A stretch of DNA of 15,621 nt from Gammaproteobacteria bacterium (GCA_027030565.1 JALVEU010000062.1:1-15621); one strand, 5' to 3'. Shown: positions 1 to 8,198, numbered from the stretch's first letter. Notes: a model not told the origin generated them from the letters alone. Made by a program: numbers and translations.

Positions 1-3000
1 ACCCCGCGGCGGCCACCTCGGCATCCGCCGGCCGGCCGCTGCCAGCGGCCGGGGCCGCCATCCCTCCGCCGGGGCTCGCTGGAGGGCCTGCAGCGGGGCC
101 CGGGGAAGGCGGCCCCGAGGGAGCGGGCGGCGGAGGCTTGCGTGTCCGCCACCGATCGAGCAGCGGCCTGAGGAGGCGGATCAGGGCGGCGGCCAGCAGA
201 TACAGATAAAACCCGATCTGATAGACCACGCGCCACACCCCCATGGCGAGCTTGCCCCAAAGCCGACCACCCCCGGAAGGCGGCGGGCCGGGCTGGTCCG
301 CTACCCCACCGGGCGGCGCCTCGCAGGCGGCCTCGAAGGAGCGCCGCGCCGAAATGCAACCCAGCGGAATCACCACCAGGGTGAGCAGCGTCGAGACGAG
401 CACTCCGAACATGAGGGAGACGGCCATCCCCTGGAAGATGGGGTCGAACAGGATGACGCTGGAGCCGGCCACCAGGGCCAGTGCCGTGATGATGATGGGC
501 CGCGTCCGGGCCCTGGCCGCCTCGATCACGGCATCCAGTACCGGCATCCCGCCCAGGACCGCGTGTTTGGTGAAGTCCACCAGAAGGATGGAATTGCGCA
601 CGATGATGCCCGCCAACGCGATGAAGCCGATCATCGAGGTGGCGGTGAATTCCGCGTCCAGCAGCCAGTGTCCGGGGAGAATGCCCACCAAGGTCAGGGG
701 GATCGGAGCCATGATCACCGCAGGCTGGGCGAAATTGCCGAACTCCCAGACCACCAGCATGTAGATGAGCACCAGCGCAGCGCCGAAGGCGATCCCCATG
801 TCCCGGAAGGTCTCATAGGTCACCGTCCACTCTCCGGTCCACTCGAAGGCCGAGTGGCGGCTGTGGGGCGGCGGGCCGATCCAATAGCTCTCCAGTCGTC
901 CGCCATCGGGGGGCACATAGTGATCGAGCATGTCCTCCACCTCGAGCATGCCGTAGATGGGCGCGGCCAGGTGCCCGATCCCCTCGCCGGTCACGTACTC
1001 GATGGTGCGCAGGTCCTTCATGTAGATCGGTTTGTCCTGGATCACCTGCCTGAAACGCCCCAACTCGGCCAAGGGCACCACCTTGCCGGAAGGCGTCACG
1101 ATGGGGATCTGACTCACCCGAGACAGGTCCGAGCGGATGTGCAGCGGCAGCTGGAGGACGATCAGGATGGGCTCCTTGGAGATCTCGGTCTTGATGTCCC
1201 CCAACACATAGCCCCCCATGGCCATCTCCAGCTCCTGGTTGATCTGTTCCACCGAAAGCCCCAGGCGCAGCGCTTTCTGGCGGTTGATCTCGAAGTGCCA
1301 GCGCGGATAGTCGGCCTCCAGGAAGTTGTCGACGTCACCGATGTTGGGTGCCCGCTCGAACATGGCCGTCATGTCCACCGTGACCTGCCGGCGGATGCGA
1401 TCCGAAGGGCCGTAGATCTCGGCCACCAGGGTCTGCAGCACCGGGGGTCCCGGGGGCATCTCCACGATCTGGATCCTCGCGCCCGCGGCTCGGGCGATGG
1501 GCGTGAGGACCTTGCGGGCCTCCACGGCGATCTGATGACTCGTGCGCTCGCGCTCGTGCTTGTCCAGGAGCTGGATCTGGATGTCGGCCATCCAGGGCTT
1601 GGAACGCAGGTAGTAATGGCGCACCAGGCCGTTGAAGTTGTAGGGGGAGGCCGTGCCCACGTAGCTCTCCAGGGATACGATCTCGGGGATACGCCGCAGC
1701 CGCTCGGCGAGGCGATGGGTCACGTTGGCCGTGTCCGGCAGAGCGGTCCCCTCGGGCATGTTGATGACCACGTTGAACTCGGGCTTGTTGTCCAACGGCA
1801 GCATCTTGACGCGCACGTCCTTGGTCAGAAACAGGAGCATGCACAGGAAGAACAGCACGACGAGTCCGATGAGAAAGGCATAGCCCAGGGCCTTGCGCTG
1901 CACCAGCGGCACGATCAGCCGGCGATAGAACCCACCCAGCCATTCCTGCTGACGATGCTCCTTGGCTTCGGCCTTGCGCAGCGCGTCCAACGAAGGGCGC
2001 AGGCGCATGGTGAGCCATGGGGTGAACACGAAGGCGGCGAACAGCGAGAACAGCATGGCCACCGAGCCGAGCGCCGGGATGGGCTCCATGTACGGCCCCA
2101 TCATGCCGCGCACGAACCCCATGGGCAGCAGGGCCCCGATCACCGTGAACGTGGCCAGGATGGTGGGATTGCCCACCTCCCGCACGGCGTCGATGGCGGT
2201 CTCCGTGTCCGACTCGCCCTTGAGCAGCCAGCGCCGGTAGATGTTCTCCACCACCACGATGGCGTCGTCGACCAGGATGCCGATGGAAAAGATGAGTGCG
2301 AACAGGCTCACGCGGTCGATGGTGTAGCCGAGCACCCAGGCGCTGAACACCGTGATCAGGATCACCACGGGGATGACCACGGTGACCACCAGGGCTGCAC
2401 GCAGGCCCAGGAACAGCAGCACGAGGACCGCCACCGCACCGGTGGCCACGAACAGTTTGAGCACCAGCTCGTTGACCTTGTCGCGCGCGGTCTTACCGTA
2501 GTTGCGGGTGACGTCCACATGCACGTTGTCGGGCACCACCCGCCCCTTGAGGAAGGCCATGCGTTCCAGCACCGCGTCGGCCACCGTCACACCGTTGGAG
2601 CCCTTCTTCTTGGCGATGGCGATGGTGACCGCCGGCAAGCCGTTGGCGTTGACGTGTTCCGGGTAGGCGGGTCCGGTATAGAACTGCACCAGTTTCTTGG
2701 TCTCGCTGGGGCCCCAGTAGACCCGAGCCACGTCGCGCACGTAGACGGGACGGCCGTTACGCACCGTGACCACCAGGCGTTCGATCTCGTCCTTGGTCCT
2801 CAGGAAAGAGCCCGTGTAGAGCTCCATGGCCGCGCCTTGGTACTCCATGGAGCCCGCGGCCCGTTCGGTGTTGGCCGTGCGGATGGTCTGCGCCAGTTGG
2901 CTCAGCGAGATCCCGTAGCCCTTGAGCTTGTCAGGCAGGGGCTCGATGCGCACCTGCTCCTCACGGCCACTGACGATGAACCCCTTGCTGGTGTTGGGAA

Positions 3001-3571
3001 CCTCGTGCAGGCGTTGCAGCACCTCTTCGGCCACCAGCTTCAGCGTGGCATCGTCCACCTCGGCCGACCATAGGGTCAGTGTGACGATGGGGACGTCGTC
3101 GACGCTCTTGGGCTTGACCAGGGGCTTGGAGACCCCCGGTGGAATCTTGTCCATGTTGGACTCGATCTTGTCGTAGAGCTTGACCAGCGAGTCCTCCATG
3201 TCCTGGCCCACGTGGAACTCCACGGTGACGATCGCCTGGCCCCGCCAGGAGGCAGCATAGACATGTTTGACACCCGTGATTTCACCCAGGATGCGCTGCA
3301 GGGGTTCGGCCACCAGACTCGAGACCTGCTTGCTCGATGCCCCCGGATACTGGACGAAGACATCGACCATGGGGACCTCGATCTGAGGATCCTCTTGGCG
3401 TGGCGTGATGAGCAGTCCGAGGATGCCGATGGACAGCATCGCCACCAGCAGCAATGGGGTCAGCGGAGAATGGATGAACGATCGGGCGAGGTTGCCCGCG
3501 ACGCCCAGATGGGTGGGGCCCTGTCCCTGGCCGCCTTCTGGCTCGGTGTTTGAATCGGCTGGTGTGCTCAT
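1..3571 (-). CDS. RND-family efflux permease (AcrB/HAE1-like), 3' end beyond window
   Basis: Inner-membrane proton-driven RND pump subunit that would work with the adaptor encoded just upstream. The N-terminus has TM1 followed by the RND-typical TPRQEDPQIEVP stretch. The TM4 proton-relay pair D435-D436 lies in GILVDDAIVVVEN. The matching TM10 motif reads IVRNSILLVDF, so R992 sits where AcrB has its relay lysine (K940). Large periplasmic loops follow TM1 and TM7 as expected. The ATG at 3571 is preceded by GAGGGGAC. Canonical RND proteins end shortly after TM12, which here ends near residue 1071. This frame instead stays open for about 119 more codons to the window edge, through a second hydrophobic stretch (YQIGFYLYLLAAALIRLL) and a proline/alanine-rich tail. 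The true stop is outside the window. Substrate is unknown; sequence alone does not separate drug, solvent and metal export, although the relay motif is unlike CusA-type metal pumps. Confidence 0.93.
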   Translation of the reverse strand, partial: MSTPADSNTEPEGGQGQGPTHLGVAGNLARSFIHSPLTPLLLVAMLSIGILGLLITPRQEDPQIEVPMVDVFVQYPGASSKQVSSLVAEPLQRILGEITGVKHVYAASWRGQAIVTVEFHVGQDMEDSLVKLYDKIESNMDKIPPGVSKPLVKPKSVDDVPIVTLTLWSAEVDDATLKLVAEEVLQRLHEVPNTSKGFIVSGREEQVRIEPLPDKLKGYGISLSQLAQTIRTANTERAAGSMEYQGAAMELYTGSFLRTKDEIERLVVTVRNGRPVYVRDVARVYWGPSETKKLVQFYTGPAYPEHVNANGLPAVTIAIAKKKGSNGVTVADAVLERMAFLKGRVVPDNVHVDVTRNYGKTARDKVNELVLKLFVATGAVAVLVLLFLGLRAALVVTVVIPVVILITVFSAWVLGYTIDRVSLFALIFSIGILVDDAIVVVENIYRRWLLKGESDTETAIDAVREVGNPTILATFTVIGALLPMGFVRGMMGPYMEPIPALGSVAMLFSLFAAFVFTPWLTMRLRPSLDALRKAEAKEHRQQEWLGGFYRRLIVPLVQRKALGYAFLIGLVVLFFLCMLLFLTKDVRVKMLPLDNKPEFNVVINMPEGTALPDTANVTHRLAERLRRIPEIVSLESYVGTASPYNFNGLVRHYYLRSKPWMADIQIQLLDKHERERTSHQIAVEARKVLTPIARAAGARIQIVEMPPGPPVLQTLVAEIYGPSDRIRRQVTVDMTAMFERAPNIGDVDNFLEADYPRWHFEINRQKALRLGLSVEQINQELEMAMGGYVLGDIKTEISKEPILIVLQLPLHIRSDLSRVSQIPIVTPSGKVVPLAELGRFRQVIQDKPIYMKDLRTIEYVTGEGIGHLAAPIYGMLEVEDMLDHYVPPDGGRLESYWIGPPPHSRHSAFEWTGEWTVTYETFRDMGIAFGAALVLIYMLVVWEFGNFAQPAVIMAPIPLTLVGILPGHWLLDAEFTATSMIGFIALAGIIVRNSILLVDFTKHAVLGGMPVLDAVIEAARARTRPIIITALALVAGSSVILFDPIFQGMAVSLMFGVLVSTLLTLVVIPLGCISARRSFEAACEAPPGGVADQPGPPPSGGGRLWGKLAMGVWRVVYQIGFYLYLLAAALIRLLRPLLDRWRTRKPPPPAPSGPPSPGPAAGPPASPGGGMAAPAAGSGRPADAEVAAAG

Positions 3572-3734
3572 GTCCCCTCGCTGCTCAAGGGCACGGACCC
3601 ACTAGCGGGCCGGGCCTACGAGAGTGCCAGGGCGGACCGCCAGCTGGCCGCACGGCCGGTCGGGCCCGTGTGCGCCCTGCAGGCTCCCTGGGGACGCGGC
3701 TGCTCCGCCGGTCCGCCACGATGCCGCGGTGCAC

Positions 3735-5015
3735 TCAGTGTGCACCGCCCGATTCCGGGGCGCCTGGCGCCGGCTGTCCCGGCATCCAGCCGGAAGACGC
3801 CCCCGGTGGCGGGTTGTCGATGATCCGCTCCCCAGGGCGTAGCCCGGAGAGTACGATCACGTGGTTCTGGCCGATCTTCGAACCCAGACGCACCAGCCGT
3901 AATTCAGAGGTGTTCTTCTCGTTCACCACCAGCACGGCCGGCAGGCTACCCGCATGGATGATCGCCGAAGTGGGGATCACGATGGTGGGCCCCCTGCGCG
4001 CCGAGCCATCGGGCAGCAACACTTCGGCGTACATGCCCGGGGCGGCGGGCGCCGAACGTGGCAGGTCGAACTTCACCGTCACCGTGTGCTGATTGGGATC
4101 GGCCTGCGGATAGATCTGCGAGACCCGCGCCTGCACCGGCGTGCGTGCGGTGTCCAAATAGGCGGGTACGAACTGTCCGATGCGCAGATACTTGACCAGG
4201 CTCACCGGCACATCCGCCTGGATGCGCAGATACTTGACGTGACCGAACTCGACCAGGGGTTGCCCGGGTTGCACCGTGTCGCCTACTTCGACGAACTTCT
4301 TGAGGATCACCCCGTCGAACGGGGCAATACTGCGTGCGTCGCGGATGGCCGCGTCGATCTCCTGGAGCTTGCTCTGCGCCTGCAGCACCTGGGCCTGCGC
4401 CTGGTTGACCCCTGTGCGCGAGCGCTGCAGGTCTGCCCACCGCTCGATGGTGGTGTCCGCGCCCACGCCCAACACGTCGGCCATGTTGCGGGTGAACATT
4501 TGATCGAACATATTGGGCAGCCCCATCCCCGGTGCCGCGGTCAGGCTCCGTGTGCGGGGTGCATAGACCTCGCGGCCATACTGCACGTAGGAGTTCTGGA
4601 GTGCCGCCTGGGCATTCTGCAGCTGGGCGAGGACCTGTCGGCGTTTGGCCTGCAGCTCCGAATCGTCGATCGCCACCAGGACGTCACCGGCCTTGAAATG
4701 ATCCCCCACGTCGCCCGCCAGATAGACCACACGCCCCGGAATCTGCGCCGACAGCGTGACCTCTTTGTAAGGCACCACAGTGCCGCCGATGGTGGCGGTA
4801 CCCTGCAGCTGAAGCGTCTGCACCGGGATGATCTGCGCCGCCATGCCGACGGTGCACAGCAGCAGTCCCGCCATTCCCGCCACCAGTGTGTGCAGCAGAC
4901 GCGACCTGCGCCGCCCTTGGCGGTACGCCACGAGGCGCGGGCAGGCGCAGCCGTGCCCTGCGGCCACCCGCCGCAAAACGCCCCGCGACAGCCGTTCAAG
5001 GTATCCCAAGCTCAC
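3735..5015 (-). CDS. RND efflux periplasmic adaptor (membrane fusion protein, HlyD/AcrA-like)
   Basis: Periplasmic adaptor that would link the RND permease to an outer-membrane channel. The mature part starts with a lipoyl-like half (PGRVVYLAGDVGDHFKAGD). An alanine/glutamine-rich alpha-hairpin follows, then the second lipoyl half (APFDGVILKKFVEVGDTVQPG), a beta-barrel segment (ADVPVSLVKYLRIGQ) and a membrane-proximal domain ending in GLRPGERI. The hairpin carries an extra loop rich in Gly, Pro and Met around APGMGLPNMFDQMFTRNM. A signal peptide is clear: RQGRRRSR, a hydrophobic core, then MAA before Q61. The start is uncertain. GTG at 5015 has AAAGGA upstream at about 9 nt, giving 426 aa but a 40-residue leader before the core. 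GTG at 4931 gives a normal-length signal peptide (398 aa) but no ribosome site. A 163-bp gap separates it from the permease on the same strand, long for such a pair. Confidence 0.88.
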   Translation of the reverse strand: MSLGYLERLSRGVLRRVAAGHGCACPRLVAYRQGRRRSRLLHTLVAGMAGLLLCTVGMAAQIIPVQTLQLQGTATIGGTVVPYKEVTLSAQIPGRVVYLAGDVGDHFKAGDVLVAIDDSELQAKRRQVLAQLQNAQAALQNSYVQYGREVYAPRTRSLTAAPGMGLPNMFDQMFTRNMADVLGVGADTTIERWADLQRSRTGVNQAQAQVLQAQSKLQEIDAAIRDARSIAPFDGVILKKFVEVGDTVQPGQPLVEFGHVKYLRIQADVPVSLVKYLRIGQFVPAYLDTARTPVQARVSQIYPQADPNQHTVTVKFDLPRSAPAAPGMYAEVLLPDGSARRGPTIVIPTSAIIHAGSLPAVLVVNEKNTSELRLVRLGSKIGQNHVIVLSGLRPGERIIDNPPPGASSGWMPGQPAPGAPESGGAH

Positions 5016-5457
5016 GATCAATCGTCCTTTGGCTCGAGCCGGCAACGGCCGCACCCCGCACGAAACAGGCCCGCCAGCGCGGAGTGTGCATCGCACTGCA
5101 CTGCAAATACCGGCAAACGAAACGGCCGGGTCGCAATCCCCCGGCCGAGCGCGTCGTTCCATCCGAAGCCACGCCCCTGCGGGCGGAGAGGAATCCCGGA
5201 GCCGGCCATGGTCCCGACAAACAGGACGCTTCGCAGCCCCGGCCGTCCCGGCGGCTCCATCCCCTGCCTGGCGAAAGTCCTCCCCTGCAGCGCTGCTGCC
5301 CGTGCGCCAGCGGAAACGTGCGAGGGCCGTCACACCCGCCCCCAGCGGGTATTCTTGGCAGGCGGCGAGCGCACACCCTTGCCCCGGGTGCCCTGGCCGC
5401 CTTCAGTATGACCTGACCCAGGCACGGCGTAATGTTAGCACAAGGACCCCTGTAAGC
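5016..5457. other. Divergent intergenic region between the efflux pair and rnd
   Basis: About 440 bp between the leftward adaptor gene and rightward rnd. I see no convincing gene. Contents: an 8-bp inverted repeat at 5123-5147; a repetitive GCACTGCACTGCA patch near 5094-5104; and, upstream of rnd, a weak promoter-like pair ATGACC (5408-5413) and TAATGT (5430-5435) with a 16-bp spacer. Part of it may encode the extra N-terminus of the adaptor if translation starts farther upstream. Confidence 0.5.
5123..5147. promoter_or_regulatory. Inverted repeat upstream of the efflux adaptor
   Basis: CGGCCGGG (5123-5130) and CCCGGCCG (5140-5147) form a perfect 8-bp inverted repeat with a 9-nt loop, about 110 bp upstream of the adaptor start. 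It could be an operator or a leader hairpin for the efflux transcript. There is no U-tract. In such GC-rich DNA it could also be chance. Confidence 0.25.
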
Positions 5458-6591
5458 ATGATCCCTGCCCCGACGCAATCGGCACCGGTCCCGATCAGCG
5501 ACGAGCACCAGTTCCGAGAGGCGATCCGACGGCTTTCCACGGCCGACTATTTGTGCCTGGACACCGAGTTCGAGCGCAACCAGACCTACTTTCCGCGCCT
5601 CTGCCTGCTGCAGATCGCCGCCCCCGGCGAGGTTCATCTGCTAGACCCGCTGCACGGTCCCGATCTCGCGCCCTTGGAGCCGCTCTTGTACGAGGCCAGC
5701 GTCACCAAGGTCTTTCACAGCGCCCGCCAGGATCTGGAGCTGCTCCTGCGCCGTTTCGGAAGCCTGCCGGTGCCGGTGTTCGACACCCAGATCGCCGCGG
5801 CTGCCCTGGGCTACGGGGAGCAGCTGGGCTACGGGGAACTGATTCGTCGTGTGCTGGGCGTGGAGCTGGAAAAGGGCCATGCCCGCACCGACTGGTGCGC
5901 CCGGCCCTTGAGTGCGGAGCAGCTGCGCTATGCCGCAGACGACGTGCGCTGGCTCTGTCCCGCCTACGAGGCATTGCGCGAGGCACTGGATCGGCATGGC
6001 CGCCTGGAGTGGGTCGTGGAAGACAGCGCCCGCCTGGCACAGCCGGAGCTCTATGCACCGCCGACACAGGAGATCTGGAGGCGGGTGCGTGGGCTGCATG
6101 GCCTGGATCCGGCACGCTATCCTTTGTTGCAGGCCCTGGCAGCCTGGCGCGAGGAGCAGGCCATGGCGAACGATCTCCCCCGGCGCTGGGTGCTGCCCGA
6201 TGAGGCCCTCGTCGCCCTGGCCGCCCGCGGCCACGCGGACGGCCTGGAGCGGCTCCCCGGTGTGTCCGAGCGGCGGCTCAGGCGCTGGGGAAAGGCCCTG
6301 CGCGCGGTGCTGCGCGGTGCGCGCACGGGCTCCGCCGGGAGTCAGCGGGAGCTGACCGCACCCGAGCGCCTCACGCCCGAACAGCAGGCAGCGGTCCAGA
6401 CCGCCATGCGCGAACTGCGCACATTGGCCGGGGAGCTGGGCGTCAGCCCCAGTTACCTCGCATCCCGTTCCCAGATCACCCGTCTCCTGCTGGGCGAAGC
6501 GGTCCCAGAGCTCACCACGGGCTGGCGCGCCCGGGTGCTGGCGCCCCTGGATCACATCGGGCCTTGTGTACGAGCCGCGAGGTCCCCGTGA
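5458..6591 (+). CDS. rnd: Ribonuclease D
   Basis: 3'-to-5' exoribonuclease that trims tRNA precursors and other structured RNAs in the cytoplasm. At 377 aa it matches E. coli RNase D (about 375 aa). The DEDD-y exonuclease motifs are complete: Exo I DTEFERNQTYFPRL (D35, E37), Exo II FHSARQDLELL (D92) and Exo III YAADDVRWL (Y158, D162). The HRDC domain follows at about residues 217-290 (LPRRWVLPDEALVALA, then LPGVSERRLRRWG). ATG 5458 was chosen because conserved RNase D sequence begins soon after it; the open frame upstream is low-complexity. AAGGA lies about 12 nt upstream, rather far. The stop overlaps the next gene's GTG by 4 bp (GTGA), implying translational coupling. Confidence 0.96.
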   Translation: MIPAPTQSAPVPISDEHQFREAIRRLSTADYLCLDTEFERNQTYFPRLCLLQIAAPGEVHLLDPLHGPDLAPLEPLLYEASVTKVFHSARQDLELLLRRFGSLPVPVFDTQIAAAALGYGEQLGYGELIRRVLGVELEKGHARTDWCARPLSAEQLRYAADDVRWLCPAYEALREALDRHGRLEWVVEDSARLAQPELYAPPTQEIWRRVRGLHGLDPARYPLLQALAAWREEQAMANDLPRRWVLPDEALVALAARGHADGLERLPGVSERRLRRWGKALRAVLRGARTGSAGSQRELTAPERLTPEQQAAVQTAMRELRTLAGELGVSPSYLASRSQITRLLLGEAVPELTTGWRARVLAPLDHIGPCVRAARSP

Positions 6592-7097
6592 ATCACGGAG
6601 TCCCACCGGACATCGCCGCAGCGCTACGCCGCGCGCTGCAGGATGCCCAACCCGAGCGTGTCATCCACGTACAAAGTGAACGGGACCGTTGTGCCCTGGG
6701 CGCCGTTCTCGAAACGCTCGAGCCCCAGCCGGAAGTGCTCTCCCCACACCGGATCCTCGCCGCCCGCCCGGCATCCCCGCCCACCGGCACGGTGTGCGTG
6801 ACCTGTGGGCGGATGGGGCTGGCCGACCAGCGCAGGGCCGAACACGTCCTGGCGCGCCTGCGCGATCTCTACTGCCAGCGTGTCCTACTGGTGACCCCGC
6901 TGGACGCACGGGAGCCCCATGGCTGGCCGGAAGCCCAGCTGCGCGCACTGGGCTTCTTGCGCCTACTGCGCACGGGCCAGGCGGGCACGGACTGGGGATT
7001 GTTCGGCTTCGACCTCTATGACTACAAGACCACCCCAGACTGGCTCAATCCGCGCTACTGGGCCAATCCCCATCTCTGGAACCGGTACCGGTGGTGA
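6588..7097 (+). CDS. DUF6231-like conserved protein
   Basis: A 169-aa cytoplasmic protein of unknown function. No signal peptide or membrane segment is visible. The ending DYKTTPDWLNPRYW, followed by an aromatic-rich NPHLWNRYRW tail, resembles what I recall of the DUF6231 family of gammaproteobacteria; this family name is from memory. The middle has a small Cys pair (VCVTCG) and an alternating hydrophobic stretch (RVLLVTPLDAREP) that could be a Rossmann-like core, but I see no catalytic motif. The GTG start at 6588 is supported by GAGGT five bases upstream and by the 4-bp overlap with the rnd stop. Coupling to rnd suggests shared expression, not necessarily shared function. Confidence 0.8.
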   Translation: MNHGVPPDIAAALRRALQDAQPERVIHVQSERDRCALGAVLETLEPQPEVLSPHRILAARPASPPTGTVCVTCGRMGLADQRRAEHVLARLRDLYCQRVLLVTPLDAREPHGWPEAQLRALGFLRLLRTGQAGTDWGLFGFDLYDYKTTPDWLNPRYWANPHLWNRYRW

Positions 7098-7175
7098 ACG
7101 CGCCGGGCAATGGACCGGGACTCGCACGCCCACGCAGCGGACAGGCCGACGACCCCTGTCGTGCAGCCGGTTCGG

Positions 7176-7183
7176 TATAGAAT
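7176..7183 (+). promoter_or_regulatory. Possible -10 element upstream of the bolA-family gene
   Basis: TATAGAAT contains TAGAAT, one mismatch from the sigma-70 -10 consensus, and lies about 35 bp before the ATG at 7216 in an otherwise GC-rich stretch. No good -35 is visible at 16-18 bp, so it may depend on an activator or be spurious. Confidence 0.35.
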
Positions 7184-7215
7184 GCGCACCGGTCGGAACA
7201 CTTCAGAGACTCGGC

Positions 7216-7446
7216 ATGAGACCCGAACAAATCAAGGAGCGCATCGAGGCGCACATCCCCGGGGCGCAGGTCCGTGTGCAGGGGGGCGAGGGAAAGTACG
7301 AAGCCCACGTGGTCAGCGCGGCTTTCGAGGGCCTGAGTACGGTCAAGCGGCACCAGATGGTCTATGCCGCAGTGAACGACTGGATCGCCAGCGGACAAGT
7401 CCATGCGCTCAGCATCCGCGCCCTCACCCCGGCGGAGTCGGAGTGA
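7216..7446 (+). CDS. BolA/IbaG family protein
   Basis: Small (76 aa) BolA-fold protein, close in length to IbaG/YrbA. BolA-family proteins bind monothiol glutaredoxins and share a [2Fe-2S] cluster; they act in iron and stress homeostasis. The fold's core is visible: N-terminal helix RPEQIKERIEAHIPGAQVRV, a GGEGKYEAHVVSAAFEG beta pair, and the conserved SxVKRHQMVYAAV-type helix with its histidine (STVKRHQ). It ends in SGQVHALSIRALTP. The ATG is the first in frame. It lies 118 bp after the DUF6231-like gene with its own -10-like element, so it is probably transcribed separately. Confidence 0.9.
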   Translation: MRPEQIKERIEAHIPGAQVRVQGGEGKYEAHVVSAAFEGLSTVKRHQMVYAAVNDWIASGQVHALSIRALTPAESE

Positions 7447-7447
7447 A

Positions 7448-7476
7448 CCGCCGCCGGCCCTACACGCCGGCGGCGG
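7448..7476. terminator. Strong hairpin between convergent genes
   Basis: CCGCCGCCGGC (7448-7458) and GCCGGCGGCGG (7466-7476) form a perfect 11-bp stem with a 7-nt loop. It begins one base after the bolA-family stop and ends 7 bp before the stop of the opposing cytochrome gene. It can fold in both transcripts, as for a bidirectional terminator, but there is no clear U-tract on either side. Confidence 0.65.
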
Positions 7477-7483
7477 ACACCGG

Positions 7484-7825
7484 TCAAGGCTCGGAGTGCA
7501 CCGCGTCGATGACGCGCAGCCCCTTCTGGCTCGCGAAATAGGCGGCGAGGTTCTCCATGTCCTCCTCACTCAGCCCGGCCGCCTGAGCCTGCATGATGGC
7601 ATTCTTGCGCTTGCCGCTCTTGTAGTCCTTGAGTGCCTGTACCAGATAGTCGGCGTGCTGCCCCGCAAGGATCGGAAAGGTGGCAACCGTGCTGTTGCCG
7701 TCGGCGCCGTGGCAGCCCGCACAGGCCGCGGCCTTGGCGCGGCCTGCCTCCGGATCCCCGCCGGCCTGGACGGAACAGGCCACCACCAGCCCCACGAGAC
7801 CGAGAACTCTGAGTGAACGATTCAT
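7484..7825 (-). CDS. Monohaem cytochrome c (class I, c553/c4-like), downstream member of pair
   Basis: Exported electron-transfer protein of 113 aa. The Sec signal peptide (MNRSLRVLGLVGLVVACSVQA) would be cut before GGDPEAG. One CxxCH haem site, CAGCH, lies at residues 35-39; the likely axial ligand is M78 in NAIMQAQAAGLSEEDM. The PILAGQHADYLVQALKDYKSGKR stretch is typical of c4/c553 proteins. The signal peptide contains a Cys in VVACS, but it lacks a convincing lipobox, so a soluble periplasmic protein is more likely. ATG 7825 was chosen because the signal peptide starts there. It follows the second cytochrome gene after 49 bp on the same strand. Partner oxidase or reductase unknown. Confidence 0.92.
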   Translation of the reverse strand: MNRSLRVLGLVGLVVACSVQAGGDPEAGRAKAAACAGCHGADGNSTVATFPILAGQHADYLVQALKDYKSGKRKNAIMQAQAAGLSEEDMENLAAYFASQKGLRVIDAVHSEP

Positions 7826-7874
7826 TGTCTTCTGGCTCCCCCAACGGTTTGTTACACGCGACCACTCACCCAGT

Positions 7875-8198
7875 TCAGGGGTGCGTGGAGAAGAAGGCGG
7901 CGATGTCCACCATGTCCTGATCCGAGAGCGTCGCGGCCTGGGCACGCATGGTCTTGTGGCTGCGATCACCCCGCTTGTAGGCCTTGAGCGCGGAGACCAG
8001 ATATTCGGCATGCTGCCCCGCCAGCTTGGGCACGTGGTAGCTTGGATATACGTTGGTATAGGAAGGGATACCATGACAGCCCATGCAGGGCTCGGCCAGC
8101 TTCTTGCCGCGCTCCGGGTCACCGGCCGCCGTGGCCGTGACCGTCGCCAACGTGACCGCGACCGCCGTCAGCGCGGCCGGGATGGTGCTCGTGTTCAT
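7875..8198 (-). CDS. Monohaem cytochrome c (class I, c553/c4-like), upstream member of pair
   Basis: A 107-aa exported cytochrome. The Ala/Thr-rich signal peptide ends TATA before AGDPERG. The CMGCH haem motif is at residues 38-42 and the probable Met ligand is M84 in HKTMRAQAATLSDQDM. It shares the layout LAGQHAEYLVSALKAYKRGDRSHKTM with its neighbour, so the two are clearly paralogues. Between the haem site and this block there is a Tyr/Pro-rich stretch (SYTNVYPSYH). ATG 8198 has GGAGGA about 11 nt upstream. The pair could be the two halves of a c4-type dihaem protein encoded separately, or two carriers of different potential. Confidence 0.92.
   Translation of the reverse strand: MNTSTIPAALTAVAVTLATVTATAAGDPERGKKLAEPCMGCHGIPSYTNVYPSYHVPKLAGQHAEYLVSALKAYKRGDRSHKTMRAQAATLSDQDMVDIAAFFSTHP

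Noticed and set aside
563..3073. Long plus-strand open frame (836 codons) antisense to the RND permease
   Set aside because: Its translation is His/Gln/Asp-rich and has no domain features. It is the expected mirror of a high-GC gene, while the minus frame encodes a clear RND pump.
3572..3734. Possible small gene or RNA between adaptor and permease
   Set aside because: Only short GC palindromes such as GGCCGCACGGCC are visible; no start with a ribosome site or coherent protein was found.
3954..5411. Plus-strand open frame antisense to the adaptor
   Set aside because: Same high-GC shadow effect; the minus strand has an adaptor with a signal peptide and lipoyl motifs.
5641..6606. Minus-strand open frame across rnd
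   Set aside because: No motif; rnd has a complete set of exonuclease motifs in the plus frame.
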